Shown piece by piece: positions 15,293-23,559 of a stretch of DNA of 28,542 nucleotides (its first letter is position 1; each line of letters starts with the position of its first letter). Origin of the DNA: Alphaproteobacteria bacterium UBA6149 (lineage in GTDB: Bacteria; Pseudomonadota; Alphaproteobacteria; Rickettsiales; UBA998); contig DIUV01000048.1 of assembly GCA_002423155.1 (NCBI GenBank), forward strand, positions 70,990-99,531, given 5' to 3'. The notes beneath the pieces are model-generated. The model made no database searches, had not been told where the DNA came from, and saw only the letters and a program-made list of their open reading frames with translations. The position numbers and the translations under genes were made by a program.

Positions 15293-15318
15293 GTTTGGTT
15301 TGGATAAGTTCTTTTGTG

Positions 15319-15354
15319 AAAAGGGTCATAAAATTTTTTATGACCCTTTTTATT
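15319..15354 (+). terminator. Intrinsic terminator of rpsD
   Basis: AAAAGGGTCATAAAA and its complement TTTTTATGACCCTTTT form a stem of about 14 base pairs followed by a T-rich run, 27 bases after the rpsD stop codon. Confidence 0.85.
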
Positions 15355-15412
15355 TATCTGTCTGCTTTTAAAGTAAAATATTGTCGCAGGTAAAAAAACG
15401 TAAAAAACATAA

Positions 15413-15467
15413 AAAAAATGTTGCAATCACACAAAAAATGTTGATTATGTCCACTGGTTTATAAAAT
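15413..15467 (+). promoter_or_regulatory. Direct repeats and possible promoter upstream of the RTX gene
   Basis: AAAAAATGTTG occurs twice, at 15413-15423 and 15433-15443, spaced exactly 20 bases apart. The second copy overlaps a possible -35 (TGTTGA, 15439-15444), 17 bases before TAAAAT (15462-15467). A two-site regulator on one face of the helix is possible. The promoter call is weak. Confidence 0.35.
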
Positions 15468-15489
15468 TAATAATAAAAAGGAAATCCAA

Positions 15490-16956
15490 ATGGCAACTCT
15501 TTCAGGTGCAATTTTTGATGAATACAGCACCTTACGCGGTGCAGATAAGGCAAAAGCAATAGAATTGCTTGGCAATATTTCTTATTCTAACTTGGTTGAT
15601 GGATCTCCAGTTGGTCGTGGCACTGATGCTAATGATGTTTTCTTGATTCATGATGCCGCTCAGAAAATCGTTGGCGCTGCTGGTGATGATTTGGCGGTTT
15701 CTTCCGTTTCTATCCAAATGCCTAAAGGTCTTAAAAATGTTATCCTAACAGGTGATGAAGATTTGTCAGTTACTGGAAATGGTTTGGACAACAATATTAT
15801 CGGTAATAACGGCAACAACCAAATCACTTCAGGTAATGGAAATGACGTGGTGTTCGCTGGAGCAGGTAATGATACTGTTGTTAGTGGTGGCGGCAGTGAT
15901 TATATAAACGGCGGTGCTGGTGATGATGAAATATCTGGCGGTGCTGGAAATGACTCTTTATTAGGTGGTGCTGGAAATGACAATATTCATGGCGGAACTG
16001 GGGATGATTCTATCCTGGGTGGGGCTGGCGATGATACTCTTCGCGGTGGCGATGGAAGTGATACTTTGATTGGTGGCGACGGTAACGATGTTATCTTAGG
16101 TGGTTCTGTTAATGATAGCCTGGTTGGTGGCGCAGGTAATGATAGCATCGTAGGCGGAGCTGGTGATGACTATATCTCTGCTGGAAGTGGAAATGATACT
16201 GTTTTAGGTGGCGAAGGTAACGATACTATTTTTGGATCTACCGATATTGATAATATCAACGGTGGCGAAGGTGACGACTTGATTAATTCTGGTGACGGAA
16301 ATGACCATGTAATCGCTGGTCTGGGAAATGACACGGTTAATGGTGGTAACGGAAACGACACTATTAATGGTGGAAGCGGAGATGATTCTATTCTCGGTGG
16401 TATAGGTGATGATAACTTAAATGGTGGTCTTGGTAACGATGTTATCAAAGGTGGCGAAGGTAACGACCTTATCTCTGGTTATGATGGCAATGATTTCTTA
16501 ACTGGTGGTGAAGGTAATGACACAATTACTGCTGGTCTAGGCAATGATACTATTAATGGAGATGCTGGTGATGACCTTTTATTAGGTGGAACTAATAATG
16601 ACAGCATTTCTGGTGGTAGCGGAAACGACACTATTAAAGGTTCTGCTGGTCAGGATTACATTATTGGTGGTTTAGGCAACGATGTTCTATACGGTGGGAC
16701 TGATAGTGACTCATTCGTATTCAACTCTGCAAATACTGGTAATGACATCATCGAAGATTTCAAACTTGGTTCTGACCTGTTTGTAATCAAACATGGTATT
16801 AATGGTTCAGGCATTAATAATGCAGCTGATGCTCTTACTCACTTGTCAACTGATTCTAATGGTGACACCGTAGTTGATTTGGGTAACGGAAATACTGTTA
16901 CTTTGGATGGTGTACATCAGAATGATTTAACTAGTGATTCTTTTATTATTATCTAG
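15490..16956 (+). CDS. RTX (hemolysin-type calcium-binding repeat) secreted protein
   Basis: Residues 114-410 are 33 uninterrupted nonapeptides of the GGxGxDxxx type, which fold into a calcium-loaded parallel beta-roll. The 113-residue N-terminal region has no signal peptide and no enzymatic motif. The last 78 residues (IIEDFKLGSDLFVIKHG to SDSFIII) are the usual cap and C-terminal type I secretion signal, ending in hydrophobic residues. The protein is therefore probably exported unfolded by an ABC exporter and folds outside when it meets calcium. No exporter gene is in the window. The absence of a catalytic domain suggests a structural or surface-layer role. A GGAAATCC ribosome-binding region precedes the ATG. 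Confidence 0.92.
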   Translation: MATLSGAIFDEYSTLRGADKAKAIELLGNISYSNLVDGSPVGRGTDANDVFLIHDAAQKIVGAAGDDLAVSSVSIQMPKGLKNVILTGDEDLSVTGNGLDNNIIGNNGNNQITSGNGNDVVFAGAGNDTVVSGGGSDYINGGAGDDEISGGAGNDSLLGGAGNDNIHGGTGDDSILGGAGDDTLRGGDGSDTLIGGDGNDVILGGSVNDSLVGGAGNDSIVGGAGDDYISAGSGNDTVLGGEGNDTIFGSTDIDNINGGEGDDLINSGDGNDHVIAGLGNDTVNGGNGNDTINGGSGDDSILGGIGDDNLNGGLGNDVIKGGEGNDLISGYDGNDFLTGGEGNDTITAGLGNDTINGDAGDDLLLGGTNNDSISGGSGNDTIKGSAGQDYIIGGLGNDVLYGGTDSDSFVFNSANTGNDIIEDFKLGSDLFVIKHGINGSGINNAADALTHLSTDSNGDTVVDLGNGNTVTLDGVHQNDLTSDSFIII

Positions 16957-16980
16957 TTAATTAATAAGTTAAATATTTAA

Positions 16981-17022
16981 AGGCGCGGTGATTGCTATTT
17001 TAGCATTCATCGCGCTTTTTTT
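16981..17022 (+). terminator. Terminator after the RTX gene
   Basis: GGCGCGGTGA and TCATCGCGC pair (with one G-T), with an inner TGCT/AGCA stem and a run of seven T. The A-rich left flank could let it also stop minus-strand transcripts from the glycosylation locus. Bases 17023-17180 hold no complete gene; an open stretch without a start codon is described in the findings. Confidence 0.85.
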
Positions 17023-17180
17023 GTGGGGGTAAAAATAATGCAGATAATATAACCAAAATATCCGAAGATGATCTTTACGAATTTTGTTGCAAAAAACCTC
17101 AGTTATTAAGCAAGAAAATTTTATATTGGCTTAATTTTAATTATTCCCAAAAAAATTCTAATTTAAAGCAAGCTTAGTTA

Positions 17181-17933
17181 TTAAATAACCACTCCATTAA
17201 TCATATCTAAACTATAAACATTTCCCGTATATTCTTCTACTTCCCAACTGTTGATTTTTTTCTCTAATAAGGGCAGGGCAGTGGCTAAATTGCTCAAGTC
17301 TATGTCGATAAAATCATAAATATTATATTTCCACCATTGCAATTCTTCCAATTTTTCGCAAATTCCGCTGGAAAAGCGGGAGCGTTGGAAGCGGGCGGGG
17401 GTTCCGGTGACGATTGCATAAGCTGGTACGTCTTTGGTGACGGTGGCGTGGGCGCCAATAACTGCGCCATTGCCGATGGTTATGCCTGCTTTGATGAAGG
17501 CGCCTTGTCCTATCCACACATCATTGCCAATATTGGTTACGGGGTTGCAATGTTCATAGGGTTTTGCGTATTTATTGATGTCCACAATGGGTTTGCTGGC
17601 AAATCGCTGCCAATTATGTAAGTCAGGTGTTTGGATGATGCGGGAAGTGCTTAGGCGGTTAAGCGGATGTTCATTCGCGCCGATGACTACATCATTGGCA
17701 ATCGAGCAATAACGCCCAATAATCACATTGCCAATTTTTGCTTGGGCGATGGAGCAAAATGCGCCTATTTTGATGAAATTATAAGGTGATAATTCAGCGT
17801 TGCTGTAAGTTGGGGCTTCAAAGCTGGATTTATTATCAAGAAAAACTGGGCAACAAAAACTTCTGCCGCTTAATCCTAAGGTTACAAGTTTTTCTGCTTG
17901 AGGTTGATTGATATTCAGTTTGATAAAGTTCAT
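17181..17933 (-). CDS. Hexapeptide-repeat O-acetyltransferase (CatB/XAT-like)
   Basis: This 250-residue left-handed beta-helix enzyme probably moves acetyl groups from acetyl-CoA to sugar hydroxyls. The hexapeptide repeats run from about residue 53 to 85 (IGAFCSIAQAKIGNVIIGRY) and 135 to 170 (IGNDVWIGQGAFIKAGITIG). H89 in GANEHP is in the position of the catalytic histidine of xenobiotic acetyltransferases. VTGTPARF marks the end of the coil, and WWKYNIYDF is typical of the C-terminal helix. Its ATG overlaps the stop of the AlgX-like gene by 4 bases. It is the last gene of the minus-strand locus, so it most likely modifies the glycan made there. Confidence 0.88.
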   Translation of the reverse strand: MNFIKLNINQPQAEKLVTLGLSGRSFCCPVFLDNKSSFEAPTYSNAELSPYNFIKIGAFCSIAQAKIGNVIIGRYCSIANDVVIGANEHPLNRLSTSRIIQTPDLHNWQRFASKPIVDINKYAKPYEHCNPVTNIGNDVWIGQGAFIKAGITIGNGAVIGAHATVTKDVPAYAIVTGTPARFQRSRFSSGICEKLEELQWWKYNIYDFIDIDLSNLATALPLLEKKINSWEVEEYTGNVYSLDMINGVVI

Positions 17934-18826
17934 TCAAGTTTCTTTGCTGCAGCTAGTTCCGCGGCTTTTTCACCATTCACATCATCAGGTGGTTGGTAAA
18001 AAAAGCGTTCGGAAGTTTCGCTGATAACAATATCAGGTTGTGCAGATTCTACAATATCATATTCCATTAAAGGCGAAGCAACTACAGTTAGGTGGCTGAA
18101 AGATTCCGCAAAGAAAGGCGATAGCCACATGCCGTAAGAGTCTCGCAAAAATACTGCCCGAGGCAATGATTTATCGGGGTTTTCATAAACGCTGATATTG
18201 CCACGATTAACAATACCATTATCGGAAATTAATTGTGCTTGAGGATTATTTATGCGCCCAAGGACGGTAGTGCCCTTTCTTTCGGGATTAAATTTATTGC
18301 CCAAATCACCAATAAATTCTTCTTCATAAAAAGTTATATCATCGCGGCTTAAGATACGCACATTGGGATATTTGTTTTTTATCTGCTGCATCACTTCAAC
18401 ATAAGCGATATAAGCGCCAAAATGCGTCCAATGAGAATCGGTATCATGACAAACTAGCATCTCGGATTTTTTGCTTTTTAGAGCATCTAGTGGATAAATT
18501 AATTGTAAATCAGTAATTTGCGCTAATTTTTGGCTTACCTGAAATATCGGGCGAATGGCTGCTGGGTGAATATCATCGGGTAAAAATTCAGGATAGACCG
18601 CGTGGCTATCAGGCGGAACTAGAAAAAAATAATCGATTGAGCGATTACGCAACCAGTTATTCCGCGTTTCTAAAGTGGAGCACCATGCTTGTACGCCCAG
18701 TTCCGAAAGCAACATCTCACCTGTGTGTTGTTTTACTACATGGTTGGTGTCGTTATGCAAAAACAGCCAATTGTCCTTGCCAATTAGTGCTTTGGGCGGT
18801 TGGGGATAGGGGCTGTTTTCGTTCAT
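17930..18826 (-). CDS. AlgX/AlgJ-like SGNH-type polysaccharide O-acetyltransferase or esterase
   Basis: The start GKDNWLFL (residues 16-23) is the typical opening of AlgX/AlgJ domains. FFLVPPDSHAVYPEFLP is conserved in the family. The catalytic Asp-His pair stands in DSHW (D130, H132) and the nucleophilic Ser in RDSYG (S230), so the triad looks complete. Known members add acetyl groups to alginate in the periplasm, but this 298-residue protein has no signal peptide or membrane anchor, so it is either cytoplasmic or exported in another way. The neighbouring genes are glycosyltransferases and a second acetyltransferase. Confidence 0.75.
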   Translation of the reverse strand: MNENSPYPQPPKALIGKDNWLFLHNDTNHVVKQHTGEMLLSELGVQAWCSTLETRNNWLRNRSIDYFFLVPPDSHAVYPEFLPDDIHPAAIRPIFQVSQKLAQITDLQLIYPLDALKSKKSEMLVCHDTDSHWTHFGAYIAYVEVMQQIKNKYPNVRILSRDDITFYEEEFIGDLGNKFNPERKGTTVLGRINNPQAQLISDNGIVNRGNISVYENPDKSLPRAVFLRDSYGMWLSPFFAESFSHLTVVASPLMEYDIVESAQPDIVISETSERFFYQPPDDVNGEKAAELAAAKKLE

Positions 18827-18838
18827 TTTAATTATTGT

Positions 18839-19507
18839 TTATGTTTTAATAATCTCGTTCGCGTTTATCATGATTCTTTTCCATTGTGCGTAATCAAAAA
18901 GTTCATAATCCTCATTATTCACATATTTTTCAATAACGCCATGATAAATAAAGGGAGCCGTTTGAAAAACATTTCCACAAGTATCAGGATTACCGTCTTG
19001 ATTTACAATTAGCAGGTTTGGGTTAAATTTTCGTTTATTCGCTGCAAATAATGCATTTGATATAGAATTTACTTCTTCCTCACTAATTGGCAAACCGGGA
19101 TAGGGCTTGTAAACAAAGATAGTTTGGGGGTCTTCTAAACGTTCCCAGAATTTTTTGGCGAGATATTCACGCTTGCTCAAATCTTGGCGGTAAGCTACTT
19201 GGCGGGCGTTTTCGTCTAATTGATGCACCCACTCACCATCAATTTCCTTAAAAGTAAAACTAGTGTGGAATTTTAATCCATAGAGAGTGTCTTCCACCAT
19301 ATTTTCGTTGATGGGTACTAGATTTTCATAACGATACAGATTTTCATAACCCATATTCAATAGGTTCAATAACGCTTGTGGCGACACCGCCGCCCAGCGT
19401 AATAAACCTGCGGTTTCGTTATTCATTTTCCGTAAAGCGAAGCCTAACTCACAATTTTCTCCGCAATTTTCAAATCGTTCCAAGATATGATTAATATTTT
19501 CCGACAT
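18839..19507 (-). CDS. Unknown 222-aa protein with NCELGFALR motif
   Basis: I do not recognise a named family. The N-terminus FENCGENCELGFALRK...GLLRWA resembles a motif (SLGDNCEFG, then GLLRW) that I recall from proteins next to glycosyltransferases in alphaproteobacteria and cyanobacteria. C15 and C19 are close together and could be catalytic or metal-binding. No signal peptide or membrane helix. The start lies 2 bases after the GT4 stop codon and the next gene follows 12 bases later, so it belongs to the glycan operon. A role in glycan transfer or processing is inferred only from that. Confidence 0.7.
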   Translation of the reverse strand: MSENINHILERFENCGENCELGFALRKMNNETAGLLRWAAVSPQALLNLLNMGYENLYRYENLVPINENMVEDTLYGLKFHTSFTFKEIDGEWVHQLDENARQVAYRQDLSKREYLAKKFWERLEDPQTIFVYKPYPGLPISEEEVNSISNALFAANKRKFNPNLLIVNQDGNPDTCGNVFQTAPFIYHGVIEKYVNNEDYELFDYAQWKRIMINANEIIKT

Positions 19508-19509
19508 AG

Positions 19510-20967
19510 TTAAGCCTGATTATTGTAAATTTTTAAATGTTCCAACGCACATTCTTCTAAAGACAAGCGTGGGCCAATGTTATCTACCAGTTTTTGCCAT
19601 AATCCTTCGTCTTCTACCGCTGCTTTTATAGTACGGGCTAAACTTATTTCGCTGCGTGCTTGGAAGTGCAGACCGGTTACTTTATCTTCTACTTTTTCTG
19701 CCATGCCGCCAATATCGCTGGCGATAATTGGGCGTTTATGCATGAAAGCTTCTTGGATAACTAACGGAGAATTTTCCCACCAGGTAGAAGGAACAATCGT
19801 CCAATCTACTTGCTTGATTAATTCGGGCACATCCGCGTTTTTATATTTTCCGTGAAAGCCGATATTATTGGAATATTTATCAATCATTTTAAAGAAAGAT
19901 TTTTTGAATTCATCAGGTTGCATTTCCACATTGCCAAAAATTTCTAAGCGGAAATCAGTGAAATCTTGTTCTACCAGATATTTGGCTGCTTTTAGGGCTA
20001 AAGTTGCTCCTTTATAAGGATTTATCTGCCCAAAATAGCCGAAAACATTGCGTTTTTCACCTTTTCCTAAATTGCGGAAAGGAGCTGGTGGGGTTACTTT
20101 GCGGCCATTTTCTAAAACTTGCATTTTCTCTGCTGGGATGCCCCAAGTGATAAAGCGGTCGCTCAAGAATTTACTAGGGGAAATAAATTTATCCACATGT
20201 TCTAGGTGTGATTTTATAAAGATTTCGCGCATTTTAAATTCGGCGGGGCTAATATCGGGGAAGCATTGATGGCAACGCGAAGGCGCATATTCGGAGCATA
20301 ATTCATTATTTTTAGTCCGCACCATTTGCCCATCACGATTGCAGATGAAAATATATTCATGCAAAGTGTAAAATATTTTTACATTGGGCAGCACTTGCTT
20401 GGCAATCTGCAAAGCTTCTAGCCCTATGCGCATAGTGTGATGAAAATGGATAATATCGGGCTGCATTTTTTCTAAAAATAGCTTGAAGTCCAGATACATA
20501 AAGCTTTTTATGTTTTGCGACTGCAAGAAATAATCAAAATCCGCGCCCCAGAAAATTATCTCATCAGATTTGTCGTTGATGGTTTGGAATGGCGTGCCGG
20601 TATGAACTTTTCTATCTTCCCAGCTTACTCCTCCCATGAAAAACACATCTAAGTTTCCCTGCTCACGCATGGTTTTGAACAAATCGTAAGCGATAATTTC
20701 CGCGCCACCAGGGAAAAAATGGGGGTGGTTATGGGCAACTATTAATAGTTTTGGCTTTTTGCTTGTGATGGTTATTTTCGGCTCTTGCTTATTTTTTTGA
20801 GGATTTTCCACCATAATAGGCGCACTAGTTACAGGGCTGGCTACAGGAGTTTTCTGCGCAGGATTAACCGATAACAATGGATGGGTTGTCGGTTGTGTTA
20901 GGGGTAAATCCTGTGCGTTGATAATTGTTTGGTGTCTTTGCTTATCATTATAAAATTTCTTTTTCAT
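19510..20967 (-). CDS. GT4-family glycosyltransferase with N-terminal extension (module copy A)
   Basis: This 485-residue GT-B fold enzyme transfers a sugar from a nucleotide-sugar donor with retention. After a disordered Pro/Gln/Thr-rich extension (residues 1-71), the fold begins with KPKLLIVAHNHPHFFPGGAE. The ENSPLVIQE motif gives the E-x7-E pair (E398, E406) of the nucleotide-sugar site. C224, C232 and C235 (C-x7-C-x2-C) are conserved in the paralogue at 24561-25814 and may bind a metal. The paralogue lacks the extension. The start overlaps the end of the GT2 gene by 4 bases. Confidence 0.9.
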   Translation of the reverse strand: MKKKFYNDKQRHQTIINAQDLPLTQPTTHPLLSVNPAQKTPVASPVTSAPIMVENPQKNKQEPKITITSKKPKLLIVAHNHPHFFPGGAEIIAYDLFKTMREQGNLDVFFMGGVSWEDRKVHTGTPFQTINDKSDEIIFWGADFDYFLQSQNIKSFMYLDFKLFLEKMQPDIIHFHHTMRIGLEALQIAKQVLPNVKIFYTLHEYIFICNRDGQMVRTKNNELCSEYAPSRCHQCFPDISPAEFKMREIFIKSHLEHVDKFISPSKFLSDRFITWGIPAEKMQVLENGRKVTPPAPFRNLGKGEKRNVFGYFGQINPYKGATLALKAAKYLVEQDFTDFRLEIFGNVEMQPDEFKKSFFKMIDKYSNNIGFHGKYKNADVPELIKQVDWTIVPSTWWENSPLVIQEAFMHKRPIIASDIGGMAEKVEDKVTGLHFQARSEISLARTIKAAVEDEGLWQKLVDNIGPRLSLEECALEHLKIYNNQA

Positions 20968-23258
20968 GACGTAGCTTCCTTCTTATTAAAAATTTCTTCT
21001 TTGGGCTTTGTGGCGTTGGTTGAGTCCATAAGTTTTACGATTACCTCGTTCCAACGCTGCGTATGTTGCCGCGCGTTATATCTCCATGCCAAACTATCTG
21101 CATAGCTGTTATTTAGTGGTACGGATTGTCTTTCTAAATGGAATAATTCTGCATCTGCAAAATACCAGTTGTTCAATCCTTTATTTACGCATTTTAAGCA
21201 TAAATCCGAGTCTTCAAAATCTCCCACTACATAATCGACTGATAATCCGCCTAGTTCTTTCCATAATTTGCTGCTCATCATCAAACACGCACCCGTTACG
21301 GCGGGGACGATACGATTTTCATTCGCGGGAGCGTAATTATTGGCATAACCTTTGTAATAATGCAGATTTATCCAATCAGGGAAGGTGGTTTTGGTAAAGA
21401 ACATACCGGCATGTTGTAAGGACTCATCTTCATAAATAAGTTTAGGTGCTAATGCTCCGATATTATCTTGAGAGGCGTAGAAATCTGCCATTAAGTGCGT
21501 CCAATTTTTGGTGCGGGGGAACACATCTGAATTTAACAATACAATATATTCGCCGCGAGCATAATTCGCCCCCGTATTACTAGCTGCGGCGTAACCGCTA
21601 TTATGCTTCATCACAATTAATTTTACAGGTAGCTGGTAAAGATGTGCATATTCGCGCAAGAAATCCCGCACTTCATCTTCTTGCCAAGGGGAATCTAGTA
21701 CGTAAATTACTTCTACTTCTTTCATGGATGGGTCATTCGCCATGGTGGCAAATTGTACTTTTAAGAAGTCTAAGCGTTTATATAAAGGAATAGATAGCGA
21801 TACTTTTGGATTTTCTACCTGTTTTCCCATCACATAAATTTCTTTTATGGCTACCTCTTCCATACATTTTTTATGGAGCGATAAAGCTGCTGGGCCAATA
21901 CATCTGGTGAGCATGGTTTCGGTTACTTGTTCTTTGGGAACAATTTTAAGCACAATATCGCGTGATGCGCGCGCATCTTTAAAATGCAATTCTGGCTGTA
22001 CTTCGTATTTTATGCCGCCTTTTAAATTAATAGTGAAAGAAACTGCATGTAATTCAGCAATTCCTTTGAGCATTTTTGCATAATGTTCTGGCAGTGGGGC
22101 AAAGGCTACAAAGCCCATATCCTCATCAAAACCACCATGAATGCTGCTGGCAAAAGCGGCTTGCACGTCTGGACGTTTTATTTTAAATAACGCATCGCCA
22201 AGGGGGAAGGAAAAGCCTAAAGCGGAATGTACGTCGATTGACTCTAATAAATTATAAGGGTCACGCATCCATCCACAGATGAATACTCCATCGCAACCAA
22301 GTGGAATGATAGTTTCAAAATGAATGTTGAATGGATCGCTAGCGTTGTTGCAATAAATGGCTGGAGAATCTACATATAATTGCAATTTTTGTAAGAATTC
22401 GCGAATGGGAATGATATTTTGCTTCGAGGTGAAATCAATCAGGCTTTGGCAGATGATATTGCGAATATTCTGCTTATGATGCGCGGATTTAGAACTTAGA
22501 TATTGGAAAAAATCTAGCCCTGCGGTTAGATGATTGCTAATACCTTGGATGGGCACGGGTTTTCCGTTGGTAATATAGGCAAAGCTGCCTTGCTGGGCGT
22601 GATTATAAGCATCTTCATCTTTAAATACTGCTATAAAGGCAAAATGTTTTTCTGACAATTGCACAAAGCGCGAAACCGAATATCCCACTGCATCATCAGA
22701 GGTGAAAAATATCATCGGCTCCCCAAAAGGTCGGTTTTGGTCGCTATTTCCTTCAAAATATAAAGCATTTTTATTAAGCCAGAAGCTACCCGTTATATGA
22801 AAAGGAGCGGAAGTGATTTTTTCTCGCAGATTTGCACAAAAAGAACGGAAAATATCAGATTTATTTAACTGGTTAAATTTTGCTACCAGATTAACCAAAA
22901 TGGTCAAAAATCTTTCATGATCAATGGTGGACATAATGCCAAATATATGTAGCAAGCGCTCACGTTGATCTAAATTGCTTAAAAAATTACCGCGGAAGCT
23001 GGAAAATAATTCATCAGGAGTGGACAGAGATAATTCTACTTCTTGTTTGCATTTTATGGCATTGCCAGAAAGTAATGCATACGCAAATAAAGCATCGCCA
23101 ACGGAAAAATATGCGCTATCTACCACTTTAATATCATTATTTACTAAAACAGATAAATCACCCCCAGATTGTGGCGCACGTGCCCACAGAAATATTGTGC
23201 TATCATCAAGTAATATATAATAAATACGCTCGTTAGTTTTACTTATTAAGGCTGACAT
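20964..23258 (-). CDS. GT2-family glycosyltransferase with long unknown N-terminal region (module copy A)
   Basis: The 764-residue protein has a GT-A glycosyltransferase 2 domain from about residue 485. VSLSIPLYKRLDFL opens it, NSD (576-578) is the DxD-type metal and nucleotide site, and GDFEDSDLCLK carries the likely catalytic acidic residues. The first 480 residues match no family I know, but around 308-345 they contain DPFNIHFETIIPLGCDGVFICGWMRDP, also present in the paralogue at 25807-28158. No membrane segment is seen. It lies 52 bases downstream of a repeat cluster and overlaps the following GT4 gene. Confidence 0.88.
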   Translation of the reverse strand: MSALISKTNERIYYILLDDSTIFLWARAPQSGGDLSVLVNNDIKVVDSAYFSVGDALFAYALLSGNAIKCKQEVELSLSTPDELFSSFRGNFLSNLDQRERLLHIFGIMSTIDHERFLTILVNLVAKFNQLNKSDIFRSFCANLREKITSAPFHITGSFWLNKNALYFEGNSDQNRPFGEPMIFFTSDDAVGYSVSRFVQLSEKHFAFIAVFKDEDAYNHAQQGSFAYITNGKPVPIQGISNHLTAGLDFFQYLSSKSAHHKQNIRNIICQSLIDFTSKQNIIPIREFLQKLQLYVDSPAIYCNNASDPFNIHFETIIPLGCDGVFICGWMRDPYNLLESIDVHSALGFSFPLGDALFKIKRPDVQAAFASSIHGGFDEDMGFVAFAPLPEHYAKMLKGIAELHAVSFTINLKGGIKYEVQPELHFKDARASRDIVLKIVPKEQVTETMLTRCIGPAALSLHKKCMEEVAIKEIYVMGKQVENPKVSLSIPLYKRLDFLKVQFATMANDPSMKEVEVIYVLDSPWQEDEVRDFLREYAHLYQLPVKLIVMKHNSGYAAASNTGANYARGEYIVLLNSDVFPRTKNWTHLMADFYASQDNIGALAPKLIYEDESLQHAGMFFTKTTFPDWINLHYYKGYANNYAPANENRIVPAVTGACLMMSSKLWKELGGLSVDYVVGDFEDSDLCLKCVNKGLNNWYFADAELFHLERQSVPLNNSYADSLAWRYNARQHTQRWNEVIVKLMDSTNATKPKEEIFNKKEATS

Positions 23259-23304
23259 ATTTTTCTCTATGCAATATTTTTGTTAATTTGTTTGTTTTTA
23301 TAAT

Positions 23305-23540
23305 AAATATATCCGTCGTCATTCCCGTGCAGATGCACTACTGTCCAAATAAATTATCCATATATATCAGCACTCTCAGTCGTCATCCCCGCCTTGCGCG
23401 GGGATCTCGGGATACAAAAAAGACCGAATTTGTAGCCTAAGATCCCCGCGCAAGGCGGGGATGACGACTGAGAGAGTGATTTTTTTATTATATTTCAACA
23501 TATAAATGCCATGTTAATAATTCTGTCGTGTAATGTAGGA
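23305..23540. repeat. Composite palindromic repeat cluster between galE and GT2 copy A
   Basis: It contains a collapsed palindrome (GTCATTCCCGTGCAGATGCACTACTG, 23318-23343), a shared linker, and a large palindrome with arms from 23371 and to 23478 (CTCAGTCGTCATCCCCGCC and complement) around a loop ATACAAAAAAGACCG. The right flank ends in GTTAATAATTCTGTCGTGTA (23513-23532), as in the copy at the window start. The same linker and palindrome recur at 28440-28542. Confidence 0.75.
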
Positions 23541-23559
23541 AATATAACCATAAAACCAA

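Noticed and set aside
16170..16448. Minus-strand 92-codon frame rich in Pro and Ser
   Set aside because: It is the antisense of the RTX repeats; its regular composition is a by-product of the 27-base period.
15750..16720. Regular 27-base periodicity that could suggest a CRISPR or satellite array
   Set aside because: The period equals nine codons and the frame is an RTX beta-roll; there are no conserved spacers or identical repeats.
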